64,000 nucleotides of DNA from Cladobotryum mycophilum. Its lineage: Eukaryota > Ascomycota > Sordariomycetes > Hypocreales > Hypocreaceae. The translations under genes were made by a program, and so were the position numbers. The notes beneath the pieces were generated by a model. It ran no database searches. It saw nothing but the letters and a program-made list of their open reading frames with translations, and was not told the origin of the DNA. This document shows, in pieces, positions 34,436 through 46,725 of this stretch. Position 1 is the first letter of the stretch; each line of letters opens with the position of its first letter. The stretch covers positions 620,001 through 684,000 of the forward strand of contig CM071589.1 in the NCBI GenBank assembly GCA_036429605.1. The letters run 5' to 3'.

Positions 34436-34440
34436 TCAAA
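34090..34440. repeat. Diverged duplicated segment, copy 1
   Basis: Aligns by eye with 38860-39237 in the same orientation. Shared blocks are CATTGAATGA, ATTTACGT, TATGAAG, CGAGTTGGG/CAAGTTGGG with CTGCGACAAAA, TGCAATRAGAAA, CTTTAG, GTTGATCCCC, CCTTGATTCCTC and GATCATTCCYGTCA. It ends at the 3' end of the 346-aa gene and lies about 300 bp upstream of the ABCC start codon. Confidence 0.75.
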
Positions 34441-35520
34441 ACAGCACCATCCATGATGCAAGCAGGGCATTAGAATATCCATAGCCCGGTCGAAAATAAC
34501 GCCCATGATAGCTCACACGCTCTTCATCCACATCTCCCCACTCAGTGACCTCCACATCCACCTCCACGGCCCCGACCACAAGAGTATGTGCGTGAACCAC
34601 GATGAGTGTCACGGTCGTCTTGCCTATACTAAAGCTTCGGAAGGGATATCCATTTACGGTGCCATTGCCCATGGGTCTGACTACTTTGTAATCAGAGGTC
34701 AGAGATGGCTTCAGTGTGTGCGTGTCGGAGTCGTTGGCTAGTTTAATAGTAAAATCTTTCCCCACAGGTACCGTGTACGAGGGCTGTTCGACTGCTGTAT
34801 CCGCTTTAGTCTGATATAAAGGGAGAACAGCGTGGTGTTTGATGTGATTATCCATAGCAATCGCAAAAGCCGTGATAAGAGGGGTAAGAATCGAACGTGA
34901 CGGCCGTTGAGGCCACCAGTAGGGTGAGATTCGTTGTAAAACACCCCCTAGATGAAGCAAGTTCTGGGCTTTGCGGCGCAGTTTGCCAAGGTCAGCTCGG
35001 ATTTCTCTATGGAGGGTTAGGTTGTCAATGCACACAAAAAGGGCATACCGAACAAGAATGGTGTGGAATCGTTGGTATCTACTTTGAGCAGAAGAGCGTC
35101 TCTCACCCAGACGAGACTGGACCCCAATTGCAATGATGCCTGATCCAGTGGCTCGACTGATCTCATTGCCACGCTGTGTAGGGGCGCGGTAATGAGGGAC
35201 AGGGGAGCCTTGAGTGCGGCTTGGGCGGTCGAAGTATCCCTAACGGTCTGAATGTCTAGGTCTATAGATCCCAAGACGGCGAGACCTGCATCGATCCTAT
35301 AACTAACATGAAAGCCATCAGGCTCCGCATCCGTACTGACAGTCGTGACTCGAATGCCAGGGCCAAAAATGCTGATGGCCATATCCCGTACAGCATCGAC
35401 ATTGAGATCAGCATCATTCTCAAGTTGAATCTCACTGTGATCTGTTTTGGCATAGTTGAACAAATGGATGGCTTCCCGATTAGACATGAAAGGTTGGACT
35501 GATATACCAGGGATAGACAT
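34436..35520 (-). CDS. Protein of unknown function, 346 aa
   Basis: Exon 1 35520-35049 and exon 2 35004-34436, joined by a short intron (GTATGC...GAG, 35048-35005). ATG 35520 (MSIPGISVQPFMSNREAIHL) keeps frame; an in-frame ATG at 35568 is possible. No signal peptide or membrane segment. The protein looks beta-rich: ISVQPF, GIRVTTVSTDAEPDGFHVSYRI, then LDIQTVRDTSTAQAALKAPLSL and LVWVRDALLLKVD, ending in Val/Thr-rich strands (FSIGKTTVTLIVVHAHTLVV, VEVDVEVTEWGD). I do not recognise the family. The paired-strand pattern suggests an immunoglobulin-like or beta-sandwich fold, which is inference. It sits between the two transporter genes. Confidence 0.75.
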
Positions 35521-35939
35521 TATGATGATGAAGGTGTCTCGATTGATAGCGAAGTGCAAGGTTGGCAATAGAATCCAGAAGGTTTAGGTCTAATTATTAT
35601 CCAATAATTACCCACAAAGTCTAAAGAGAATTTGACTTTATGATTCATCATCAACTACATTGATTGCGATTATCGACGATATAATGTTTCTGTTCAGGCC
35701 ATTATAGCATAGTTGTGCCGCCCCTGGTATGCAAAACGCAATAAGCCAAGGCATGGAATGACTCGCTGCAAAGAGTCTTCAAAGCGTCAATATGAGTCGC
35801 TAGACTCGACTTCTCATATAAAAAGGAAGCGGCACGTATTAGTGATGAACAGTCAGAAATAATTGCACATAGACCTCAGAATAGCAAAAACATTAACATA
35901 TTCAATTAACTTCTTTCTTCATCCGAGAGTCTTTTGAGT
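35521..35939. other. Intergenic
   Basis: 419 bp upstream of the 346-aa gene and downstream of the next minus gene. A plus-oriented TATAAAAAG near 35817 has no plus-strand gene after it. Confidence 0.45.
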
Positions 35940-36587
35940 CTATGACCGACATTCGGGATACTCCACCGTAATCGGCACCAACGTCCCCTTCCCACCCGTC
36001 TCATCCACCCATAGCTCCCCACACTGCGAAGCCCAACCCTCATCGCTCAGAGCCTCGCTCAATGGCTGATCGTTCAGTAGGACCTTATTCACTTCTTTCC
36101 ATCTGTAATTGCATCTCATAGCCGCGAATTCGCGGTGCACGTAGACCACGCTCTTCCTCGCCGTAGCTTCCTGCTTCAACGGCCGTGAATGACCATCTGC
36201 GTCCGCGTACATGTCCCAGATATAATCTTGGCCCTTTCTCGGGTAAAAGTCCATGAAGGACTCGATGAGATTGACGTCGCGACAGGCAGGGAGTTGCCAC
36301 GCAATATTGATGGGATCAAAGACACAGCCTCGGCGAACTGCGTCCCGCGCCGTGGAGCCGCAGTTTGTAATTTGAGAGGACCATGCGGCGGACTTGTCCA
36401 AGGACCAGAGGCGAGAAAGTGCGCCGCCGAAGAGATAGAAAGTTGGCGGTCCGACGATGAGAAGAAAGATTAGGAAGAATATGCGTCTTGGGGTGATTAA
36501 GAGAGACCGGCGACGCTTCTCAAACGGTGGTAGTGTAGGTGCCCGCAATAACGAGTGTCTGCGGGACCATAGGTAGGTTTGCTGCAT
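35940..36587 (-). CDS. Single-pass membrane protein with luminal Cys/His-containing domain, 215 aa
   Basis: Intronless. A basic cytosolic N-terminus (about 1-32, RRRSLLITPRR) is followed by one membrane segment (about 34-55, IFFLIFLLIVGPPTFYLFGG), which predicts type II topology. The ectodomain has TNCGSTARDAVRRGCVFDPINIAWQ, PACRD, YVHREFAAMRCNYRWKEVN and WASQCGELW. The H...C-x-Y-x-W block recalls the HxxHC region of UstYa-like (DUF3328) proteins and the related fungal families that share the type II layout. The full HxxHC is not present, so the relation is distant at best. Role unknown. The gene is head-to-tail with its transporter neighbours. Confidence 0.75.
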   Translation of the reverse strand: MQQTYLWSRRHSLLRAPTLPPFEKRRRSLLITPRRIFFLIFLLIVGPPTFYLFGGALSRLWSLDKSAAWSSQITNCGSTARDAVRRGCVFDPINIAWQLPACRDVNLIESFMDFYPRKGQDYIWDMYADADGHSRPLKQEATARKSVVYVHREFAAMRCNYRWKEVNKVLLNDQPLSEALSDEGWASQCGELWVDETGGKGTLVPITVEYPECRS

Positions 36588-36847
36588 TGTGTCGGTAGAT
36601 TGACAGATGAACAGGTCGTTCTGGTGTGTCTTCGCAAGATGATGTCGGGGACCAAGTCTTGTGGGAAAAACCTATATGTAAGTGGCTGAGCAGGATTACG
36701 GTGCTGACGGACATGAATCGCTGCCATGCTGGGAAAGGATCCATTACCATGCCATGGAAGCATTGAAGAGCAGTCGTTTACTGAAGAAAGATGTATGCGT
36801 GGCAAAAATAAATATCTAATGGCGGGACGTTGGACAGAATTATCATC

Positions 36848-38650
36848 TTAATCTTTAATACAAACGCAAGCCGGTGCGTGTATAAGATGTCCCCTCCTCT
36901 TGCGGACAGAGAAGGCGTATAGCCCACCAGCGAGATACACCGCTGCCACGCTGACAATTGCCGGCCATTGAAACTGGTCTGTCTTGGAGAAAATTATTGT
37001 AGTCGCATAGGATAGTAGTTCAAATAGGTTCTGAAAGGCAGCTTCTACCATGGAGAACGTGCCACGATAAGCATCTTCGACCTCCTGTTGGGAAGTAATA
37101 AGTCATAATTAGTTATGGACATGACGGAAACAACATCATAGTCATGACAACCCACATCCTGAACAATCAATTGGGCACACAAGTCGTACCCCCAGAGCCC
37201 GACTCTGCTCATAGCCACACCGACAACTAATCCTATCGCAGCACCCGTGCTGACGGTTCTATTGCCAAATGTGTCATTCAGGAACCACCCCACACCAGCG
37301 GTCAGCCATATCATCTGCCACGACAGGCTCCAGATGCCTGCTCGGACGACACCAATGCGCTTCATGAGCTTGGGACCAACCCAAGTGGCGCTCAATTCGA
37401 GTGCAGTGCTGAGTGTTCGGGCGACGCCAACCTGCGCAGATGTGTAGCCCACGGCGAGAAGGAAAGTAAGCATTTGTCCCGAGAAAGAGAGGACAGTGAG
37501 ATAGAGCAGTGCCAGTGCCATTGATGGTAAAAAGGCCGAATGGCGGAAGTAGAATGGCAAAGACGAAATGGGTAGGGTACGGGAGATCAAAGGACTTGGC
37601 CGCGAGTTGGGTTGATCAGAGCCTCGAGATGTTGCTCCATTGCTATTGTCCTCTGTAAAAGGACGTTCTCGCCTGAGCGCAGGAACCGATCGATATACCT
37701 TTTCATGGTTAGTCTTGGGTCAATATGTAGACGAAACGAGGTCCAACCTGTTCAATGCAGATGTATTCAACCAACACTGACAAGAGATTCATCGCCAAGG
37801 TCACATAGATGGCCATCAGAGTCGAAACTATGGTAACAGTCGAGATGACGAGCGGTCCAACCAATTTGCATAGCAGATCGATCCGTCGCATCTGCGTATT
37901 GAGTTCTATGACAAATTATTCAGTATCACGAAAGCCAGCGCAGTCAATGGCCAAACATACCTTGTCGTGCACTTGGCATCTCCTCCGTGATGATAACAAC
38001 CTACTCAGGTCAATACATATAACTCTTCTGCCACACAATAAACTCACCCAATCCCTCTCAACAGCCACGAGATTCATCACAGCGCATAGCCTCTCCACGC
38101 AAGCCAGCACGACTACAGCTGCAAAACACCCATCCCTCACAATCCCACCGCCCATCCGTTCCATGACCAAAAACAAAGCGCAGCTCATGGCCACTGCAAT
38201 TCTCTGCCCCAAAATCGACACCCTCACGACTTTCAGCCTGTGCCCATGGTCGACCCATAATCCAACAGTCTGCGCAAACAAGATTGCTGATGCGCTGCGC
38301 ACAAGGGCGTAGACAGACATGGGAAGCAATGTTGAAGGGAAGATGGAGGAGAGGAAGAGCACGGCGCCGAATTCGAAGAGGCGAGAATTCCACGTTGACA
38401 AGAAATGAGATGTGTAGAGGCGGAGGGCGATGCTCTTTGGGATCGAATCTGGACGCTCTAATGGCTCAACGTCGAGGCGATGGGTCGAGTCTCCAGGTGA
38501 GGCATCTGCCTGCTCAAAGGCAAGCAGGCCGTGAGATGGTTCACCACCAAAGTTCACATTGCGCACATGTACATAATCATCATCATTCGTATGAAGAGGT
38601 ACATCGGGCAATAAATGCTCTCGTGACGAAAAGAATTCTATGGCGGACAT
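36848..38650 (-). CDS. Ferroportin-family (SLC40) metal exporter
   Basis: Five exons, 526 aa: 38650-38048, 38000-37961, 37905-37748, 37698-37156 and 37084-36848. All joins are in frame; exon 2 is only 40 nt. An acidic cytosolic N-terminus is followed by LYTSHFLSTWNSRLFEFGAVLFLSSIFP, which matches the ferroportin TM1 region including the N of W-N-S-R. RSASAILFAQTVGLWVD and RLKVVRVSILGQR follow, then further hydrophobic spans ending RAGIWSLSWQMIWL and AYRGTFSMVEAAFQNLFELLSY. Ferroportins export Fe(II) and other divalent cations across plasma or organelle membranes. In fungi they may be vacuolar; the location cannot be read here. ATG 38650 was chosen; an in-frame ATG at 38761 would add 37 residues with weak signal-like character. 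Confidence 0.88.
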
Positions 38651-41044
38651 TATTGCGAGTATCCATTGCTGATGGTAAATGCAAGATCGTTTTCCACTCT
38701 CGATCGTCAGAACAGTCTCCAGCTGCAGGTACACGGACCCCGCCAACACATACCAGCCCACTTGACGATAGATAACCTTGCACCAAAACAGCCCATCGTT
38801 CCTCCAAAGTTACTGCTAGATATATAATAGGCATGCATGGATGAAAATAATGCATCCCATGTTCAGTATCCCATTGAATGAACATGGCATCACACAATAA
38901 TTTACGTAAAATTATGAAGCTTATAATTCGCAGATTTCTACTCGTGTCATAAGGGATCAAGGACCTCCAGTGGATTGTCTCTAGAGTCAAGACACCACAT
39001 GGTGGAGATGAAAAGAAACCTTCAAGGCTGCGCAAGCAATTCATGTTATGAACAGGTCCTTTTATGTGAATGACCATGCACGAGTTGGGGACCTGCGACA
39101 AAAGCAATTGTCCAGTAAAGGGCCATGCAATGAGAAATATATACCTTTAGACTTTCCCGGCACTGTTGATCCCCGTTGTGCCTCTTGTTCCCCTTGATTC
39201 CTCATGTTTCAATCGATCACCGATCATTCCCGTCAGTCTGCCTTGTCTCTTATCAGCATCACCAACCGATGAAGCTTCTCCTCTACGCCTCAATTGCAGT
39301 TCACCCATGCTGTATCCCGCTGTTTGTTAGCATCTGAAACAACAACGCATGGTCATCTTAAGCCTCCAATCTACCTTGGAGTAACACGGACAGAATCTCT
39401 TATAGGCCTCGGCCTTAAACAGTGAAGGTGAGAAGCGATCATGTTCATCGCTTCCTGTTAGGGGGCCAACACATTAGCCCATGGAATATACACTAACAAG
39501 AAAACCGTTCCTTTGAAGAAATGAAGCTGGTTTTCTCTTCGAAGCGGCCATGGACCTCGCCTAGTTTGAAGTCGTTGTTCGGTGGCCTATAAACTGGTGA
39601 CATTAGAACGCCTGAGACCCGAGATTCCATCTTTCCCATGAGTTAGATTCCTCAAACTTAAACTACAGCATTCGATATCTCTCCGGTCAAGAGAATGGTT
39701 TGCATGAATGTCGAGAGCCTTTGTGGCCATTTTGTGGGAGGTGGTTATTGGCCCGCTAATGCGATCACCTGTTGGTCGTCCGTCGGCCTCTTCATACCCA
39801 GCTTGGTCGATGAGCTTTCACCATGTGGCGCAGTCCAACTAAACAATCAGTTTAAGTCAATTACGATCATGAATCTCGTGAATAATAGTCATGAGGTAGG
39901 TTTGGCGCTTCATCATGAGTCCTCTGTTCGTCGATTCTCAACCTTACACCAACCAAATATCCAGTCATGCAATGTTCCCTAGAGGCCTCCTACTTATGAT
40001 ACTTTAGACATTATATAGACAAATTATCATTGGCATTACTGTCTTATCATCGGCTTCAAGGGAGCGATGCTGTTAGATCATACGTTCCACGACAATCGAA
40101 CCATACGATTATATCTCAGGCGTCATAGGACACTCAGATTAGGGCCGACTCAAATATCATCAGAATGGCATTCACAATCATGTCAGTTAGCATAGGACAT
40201 CCAGTATTACTTTCAATCTCGTCCTTTGGATGATATCTGTAGAGATTCGCTCTCATAGCTGATCGTATTACTTGCTCTTGATGCTTTTTAATTCGTTGGG
40301 CAATAAACCATCACATGGATATCCCCTATCAATTACCCATTGTAAGATAAGATATGACAATCTTTGGCTTCAGATCTACTTGTTAAAAAGTAAAAAATTA
40401 AAACAAACAGACCAATTATAAGACCAAAGTTATTCAGTATCTTTGACTTAACCTACACTCCGTCAAAAGCAAGACGACATCATTTCCACTTGCATTCGGA
40501 CTACAGTATGTTCCGTAGCTCATCTCAAGTTCTGTAGCATCGTGTCTTCCCCCTGTTCAAGTCACTAGATAGCAAGTTGGCCCGCAAAAAAGGCCAACGG
40601 CCGTTCTCATGTTAAGATCTAGACCAGAAACCTACTTATCACTCATATGATTCCAATCCAAGTATAGGTACTCAAAGATTTTGTTGCTTTGATGGGCAGT
40701 GCTATCATCATTAAGACCACAAAGGCCCTCAAACCAACTATCCCGCCAGTAACCGGCGGATGGATGAGCGATCACACACTTGCGGCTCAGCCACCAACGC
40801 AACGGAATTTAGAGCCAACACTTTATGCAGCCAGTCGAGCTGTCTCTCATGAGCCTCGTTGATTCGTTGAACAGAAAGTGTTGGTTGAATGGAACTTGAG
40901 GCTCAAGTAAAGACCCTGGCGGGATGCCTAACCTAGTCTTTTTAACAAGATGGACATTTATACGTGCGCTTCTCGTCCAAGCTGATGTAGGTACTCTATA
41001 ATAGCCTGCCAGTTTATGCCTCTACCAGTCGAATTCAGAAAAAA
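38651..41044. other. Intergenic, about 2.4 kb, gene-poor
   Basis: Contains the ferroportin promoter and the second copy of the shared segment (38860-39237). The rest (39.24-41.04 kb) is moderately AT-rich with only short open frames. I see no gene, transposon end or RNA. Confidence 0.5.
38860..39237. repeat. Diverged duplicated segment, copy 2
   Basis: Partner of 34090-34440, same orientation, with several small indels. It begins about 200 bp upstream of the ferroportin ATG. It contains CACGAGTTGGGGACCTGCGA and GTTCCCCTTGATTCCTC. Confidence 0.75.
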
Positions 41045-41788
41045 ATGGCAACAGTTCAAGAGTCTGATGGTGCCAAGTTGTTGACTTGGAAGACGTTTGA
41101 GCGCTGTGTCGCAATTTACCACGACAAGGTCGTCAAACGGGAACTGAGCAATGACGAGCTCATACATCGTCCAAATGGGGCCATCATCTTCCCATTCTGG
41201 GCCAAAGAGCGACTCCAAAATGAGGCGGCGACACTTGAGTTTGTCGCCAAAAACTCCTCCATTCCAGTACCCAAATGTCGTCTCTATACGGAAAACGGGC
41301 TGCTGCACCTCGAAACAGAGAAGGTGACAGACGGCGTGATTCTAGATGAGATTGAAGAAGCGTCCCGAGAAGCTGCAGTCGCGGCGGTGGCTGAACAGAT
41401 GGAATCGGATATTCTACCTCAGCTTCGTTCCCTTCGAAGGAATTTCATTGGGAGCGTCGACCCAAACATTCCAGTCTTTCCACCTCAGCGAGTGTATCGG
41501 CTCGACCGACGATCGTGGGAACGCATCACATCAGAGGCGGACGACTTCGCGCTCATTCACAACGACCTGGGGCCTCAAAATATCTTCATCTGCCCCAAGA
41601 CCTTTCGAATCGTTTCCATCGTTGACTGGGAATTCGCTGGATTTTTCCCCGATTATTACGAGCTTCCCTTGTGGACGACGTTTGGGCCCATTAAGAGAAA
41701 CAAGTTGTGTGAGGGAGCGTTTGAGCGGGAACTTGGATTTTTCGGTCTGGCTGAGAGTGATTTGAAGAACTACATTCCTCCGCCATGA
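41045..41788 (+). CDS. Aminoglycoside-phosphotransferase-like kinase
   Basis: Intronless, 247 aa, starting in good context (aaaaaATGGCAAC). APH/choline-kinase-fold protein. The N-lobe has KVVKREL and the FPFWAKERLQNEAATLEFV helix with its probable Glu. The C-lobe has the Brenner motif HNDLGPQN (residues 172-179; D is the catalytic base) and IVDWEFAGF (193 on; D binds Mg). It is shorter than typical members (about 280-350 aa): the N-lobe glycine loop is abbreviated. Fungal APH-like kinases are abundant and mostly of unknown substrate; an antibiotic-resistance role should not be assumed. Confidence 0.88.
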   Translation: MATVQESDGAKLLTWKTFERCVAIYHDKVVKRELSNDELIHRPNGAIIFPFWAKERLQNEAATLEFVAKNSSIPVPKCRLYTENGLLHLETEKVTDGVILDEIEEASREAAVAAVAEQMESDILPQLRSLRRNFIGSVDPNIPVFPPQRVYRLDRRSWERITSEADDFALIHNDLGPQNIFICPKTFRIVSIVDWEFAGFFPDYYELPLWTTFGPIKRNKLCEGAFERELGFFGLAESDLKNYIPPP

Positions 41789-42454
41789 GCTGGCATTTTG
41801 TATTATGTACAGGCACCCACACCAGCGCGAGATGAAGCAAGGTAGTTGAGAGCTTACTAGAATACATCATACCTTGATAGACTGAACCCTCAGAGAGAAT
41901 GATATCAATTCTCCTTGCCTTTGTTCCAAAGATTACCTAAGGAACCCCTACATCCATATGCTTCCAGGTTCCATTGATGTTACCTTCGTGAATGCACGAG
42001 GGGTGATGGATCCAGCCCAGCCCTGTTTCAGGGGATTGAGATCAACGGCTTCTCCTGATCAGCGGCCGCTTTAGCGATTGATGGATCCCTAGATTCACTA
42101 GCCTCCCTCCCGGGCTCCCCTGTAAGTGCTGAATCCAATGGTGTTCTAGCGGGTGTGTGCACAGACCATCGGTACCTGATGGCCTCCCTCGCTCTCCCTT
42201 GGAAGTGCATGAGCTAATGTTTCTGCATGTCTGACCAATGACATGCCAATCGCGTCGTGTCCTTTTCCATTGAGCCTGTCAGCTCTTCCAAGCATCAACT
42301 TTCTCGACGTTCACACCCCATCTTTCGACCCAACATTTGGCCTGATCTGATTGCAGTCGCCATCATCACTCTCTTTCGGGTTGCCATCATCGAAAATCAA
42401 TTCATTCTGCCAACCTCTCTTCCATCGCCGCCGCTGCGCAATTGATCAATCGCC
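41789..42454. other. Intergenic, ERD2 promoter
   Basis: 666 bp. The part nearest the ERD2 start is CT-rich (CATCATCACTCTCTTTCGG). Nothing else seen. Confidence 0.5.
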
Positions 42455-43291
42455 ATGTCTCTAAACATCTTCCGCATTGCAGGTGGGCATCCAATGCAGC
42501 AGCTTCAGCTCAGGAGAAGAAGGGAACTGCGCTGACCCCCAGGAACAGCGGATTTCTCGCATTTGGCGAGTATCTTTATCTTGCTGCACAAGATGACGCA
42601 GTTGAACGTGAGTATATCTCGGCAATCGACATTGATCCACCCGCTGACTCGATGCATCTGATAGAGCTGCTCCGGTATCTCCTTCAAGTCACAAGGATTG
42701 TATCTGCTCGTCTACGTTACCCGATATCTTGGTATGCTTCTTCTCGGCAACGGCTAATCCTTACCGCCTCCGCCCCAACTGACTATCCATCGTGCAGACA
42801 TCTTCTCAACCGACAGCGTCTACAATCTCCTCTTCAAGATTATGTTCATCGGTTCTCAGGGCTACATCATTTACCTCATGATGAACGCCTACAAGCCTAC
42901 CAACGATCCCAACGTCGATACCTTCCGCGTCCAATACCTCATCGGAGGAGCTGCAGTTCTCGCCATATTGTTCCCGTACAAGTATACCGTCTCCGAGATC
43001 CTGTGGGCATTTTCCATCTGGCTCGAGGCCGTTGCCATTTTGCCCCAGCTGTTCATGCTCCAGAGGACTGGCGAAGCCGAGACCATCACGACCCACTATC
43101 TCTTCGCCCTCGGCAGCTACCGTGCCCTGTATATCCCCAACTGGATCTACCGATACGTGGCCGAGCCCAAGCACAAGGTCGACTGGATCGCCATCAGTGC
43201 TGGAATCATTCAGACCGTCCTCTACAGCGATTTCTTCTACATTTACTACAACAAGGTTCTCAAGGGCCAAAAGTTCAAGCTACCCGTCTAA
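42455..43291 (+). CDS. ERD2: ER lumen protein-retaining receptor (HDEL receptor)
   Basis: Four exons, 215 aa, the normal family length: 42455-42482, 42549-42607, 42665-42731 and 42798-43291. Joins rebuild [42 protein letters not shown] and [13 protein letters not shown]. The last exon carries [58 protein letters not shown] and [13 protein letters not shown]. The conserved Arg, Asp and aromatic residues of the HDEL-binding pocket are present, as are seven membrane spans. The C-terminal KxK (KGQKFKLPV) fits the COPI-retrieval end. It returns escaped ER residents from the Golgi. Very secure. Confidence 0.96.
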
Positions 43292-43936
43292 AAGCATGGC
43301 CCTCCTAGTGAGACAAGTGATGTCACTCCTCCATGAGCGGTCGCTTGTCCCGAGTATTTATTAATTCCGACATTGTTTGGAGTATGTGAGGCCTTACGAC
43401 ACACGTAAGAGGTTTTCAGGTGCGAGGAAACAGGTTCACAGGGCAAAAGCAAGGCAAACAGACTTAGGGGTTGCATTAGCGGCGTTTAGTGGTATGCTTG
43501 GTTTGGCGGTAGTAATGAAAACGGCGTCGCCTCTGGCCGCGAGCCTTGGGCCACCCAGTCATGATGTTGTAAAAATAGACGGCAATCCAGTCCACCCAAG
43601 GGATGAAGACGGCTGAGGCGAAAGTTATGATTTGACGGGCTATGGGATGCCTCTCAACAACCGATTGGTCTGAATCTAATGATGACAAAATATTATATAT
43701 GAAAAAAACTTGCCAATTAAGAGATTTTATTTTGAGATTTGCATCCAATTACTTTGTATTTTCTTCATGCATTGTTCTTCCTCAGGTTGGTTCATGCATC
43801 GACTATTGAACCTTGACCTTTGTATGTGATCACGTGATGTCTGTCATCATCTCACGGCCTGCGACATGCTCGATCTTGCCACTTCAACCCGACTCTATAT
43901 CGCTTCCTCCATTTCGGGTATCAAGATCTCATAAAC
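43292..43936. other. Intergenic, TAF10 promoter
   Basis: 645 bp with only short open frames on both strands. No feature recognised. Confidence 0.5.
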
Positions 43937-44561
<625 letters not shown>

Positions 44562-44896
44562 AGGGTGGATATGAGCAAAGGGAATGATAGAATGGGACTG
44601 GGACCGGGACTGATTGGGATTTTCAACAAATTGGGCAAATCACAACTATAACTGGCGTTGGAGGGACAGACGGATAAGGATCTTGAATATTGTTTGACGG
44701 GCGTTTGGGGAGAGGGTTTACACATGGTTCACTTGCGAAAGTAATAGAGCCAACAGCAATACAGGCACTTTGATGCAAAGAGCGGTTAAAAGATGCCGAA
44801 TTCGTGGTATTATCGTGATCATAGATACAGGTAAAAATGTACAACGACGGCCGTGACAAGGCCATCAATTTCCTTCGCTCATTATATCCAGCTTAT
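44562..44896. other. Intergenic, convergent 3' flanks
   Basis: 335 bp between the TAF10 and uS19m stops. Nothing notable. Confidence 0.6.
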
Positions 44897-45429
44897 TTAT
44901 TTCTTATCCCAGATATGCGGCTTTCGCGTCCTGTTTTTTGTTTTTCCCCAGTCAGCCTACCAATTCCCTGTGAAGCCAATTCACATTTTACCCCGGCAGA
45001 AAAAGAAGAAGAAAACATGAGAGAAAAAAACGTACGGTGAGAATTCGCCTAGCTTGTGCCCAACCATGTCTTCTGTCACCACGATCTGGTGGTACTCCTT
45101 GCCATTGTGGATTTCGAATCGGAGTCCGACAAAGTTGGGCAGGATGGTGGCGGAGCGGGCCTGTGTTCGGACGGGGGGTACTTTGTCGCCTACTTTCTTT
45201 GGCCAGACGATGGGAAGACTATGCAGGAGTGTGCATGTTAGGATAAATGATCTTTGTTGGTGGGAGGCATCGTAAGTTTTGGAGGGGCTCTTTTTCTTAC
45301 GGGACGAGGTTTGGACCTGGGTGGGAAGGTTAGCAAGGGGAGCCTGGGGTATTTTTGGGCTCAATTGAGGTATCGCAAAGACTTGCCTTTCCAGACGGAA
45401 CGCTTTAATAAGACTCTTGAGGGCTGCAT
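44897..45429 (-). CDS. RSM19: Mitochondrial small-subunit ribosomal protein uS19m
   Basis: Four small exons give exactly 91 aa: 45429-45387, 45316-45301, 45218-45036 and 44930-44897. The start [14 protein letters not shown] joins across intron 1 to GPNLVP and LPIVWPKK. The core [48 protein letters not shown] is the S19 signature. The C-terminus HIWDKK is Lys-rich. Intron 1 starts GCAAGT, a GC-AG intron, and exon 2 is only 16 nt. The short exons mean simple ORF finding picks only exon 3. uS19m binds 15S/12S-type rRNA in the head of the mitoribosome. Confidence 0.93.
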
Positions 45430-46725
45430 TGTGGAAGAATTGCGTGGAGAGCCGAGAGGTCCTATGACAGCGTTCCTTTGCGATGGTGGCAACGCTTTGG
45501 GAAATCTTGGCTGCGAATTGATGCGCATCATGTGACTTTGACGTTTGGGGTGCTGTAAGCGTGGAGCTGTAGCCGTTGAGCGGCCCCACCGAGGGAGCGG
45601 GAGGGAGAAACACTTGCATCGTAGGTGCTGAGACGGTCATTGCGACAATACAATAGACCTACGGCAACAATACAATAGATTTCTTTCATCCTTGCCTTGA
45701 CTAGGTTACTCATTAAATTACTGTATATCTATATTTCTAAGTCTTACCATAGTTAATTCAATACGTTTAGTATCCTGTCAAAGTAGATTGTTGTTCTCCT
45801 ATCTCACTACCAAATAGTACAAAAGTATCTTCGTAGCTGTTATTCTATTATTAAATTGAAGCCTCATTGAAGCCCTTCACACTAGAGAGACCTATACCCA
45901 TCTCGACAGGAGATCTTAACACTAGGATATTCCATAGAAACCTCATCTATCTCTTAATGTGCTCCTACTCAAGTTAATTTCACTAAAAAGAACCAAGGTA
46001 CGGAGTAGCCCGTGAATCATTCTTGGAATTCCAACTCCGCACCATCTAGGGTAGGATCATACCAAGAGTCTTGACTTGACTCAATCATATTGGCCATCAC
46101 GTGGCAGCCAACAGTTACTGGTTGGTGCCTTTCAAGGGTCCCCCCTAGTCAGTCCAGTCCCCTCTGACGAAACCAGGTTCTTGGTTGGTGGCCGTTCGAC
46201 GCTTCACTGGTAGTAAAACCAACTGGAGGAACGCTGAACGCCGAACTCGTTGTCATCCATCAGAAAGTCGTGCTGTCAAAGGCTGGCTGAGCTTTTCTAT
46301 TTCCCTCCAACCAGAAAAGGTCAAATTTCATCATCGCCCACCGCTTTGCGCTTTATTTACTTGTACCGTGAAAAAAAGGGGGCTCATTGTTTTATCTTGT
46401 TCTTCACATAACATTTTATTCTTCTTATCCACCCGCCATATCAGTCACAGACAAAAAGACAAAGACGGGCGCCACTACTTGCTAAGACTCATTGAGAAGA
46501 AGCCACCTTCCAGTTGGTGCCACTCTTTTTTCTAATCTGCATCCCATCCAATCTCGCTACCAAATCTCCAATACTATCGCCCTTCCGCTCTCGAGGTCCT
46601 CCTCCGCAGTTCCCGCCATCGAAATACCTTTGACGACCATACCTTTTCCCCCGTCCTTCGAACTCAATCCCCCCTCCCATCAAACAAATCGCTAGCGGCA
46701 TCTCAACTCTAATCGCCTACCTTCT
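45430..46725. other. Intergenic, divergent promoters of uS19m and J-protein genes
   Basis: About 1.3 kb. 45.65-45.98 kb is AT-rich. One TACGGAGTA lies at 45999-46007. A CT-rich leader (CGCTCTCGAGGTCCTCCTCC) precedes the J-protein start. Confidence 0.5.

Noticed and set aside
42442..43308. 288-codon frame across the ERD2 gene
   Set aside because: Reads through ERD2 introns and in the wrong frame of its exons.
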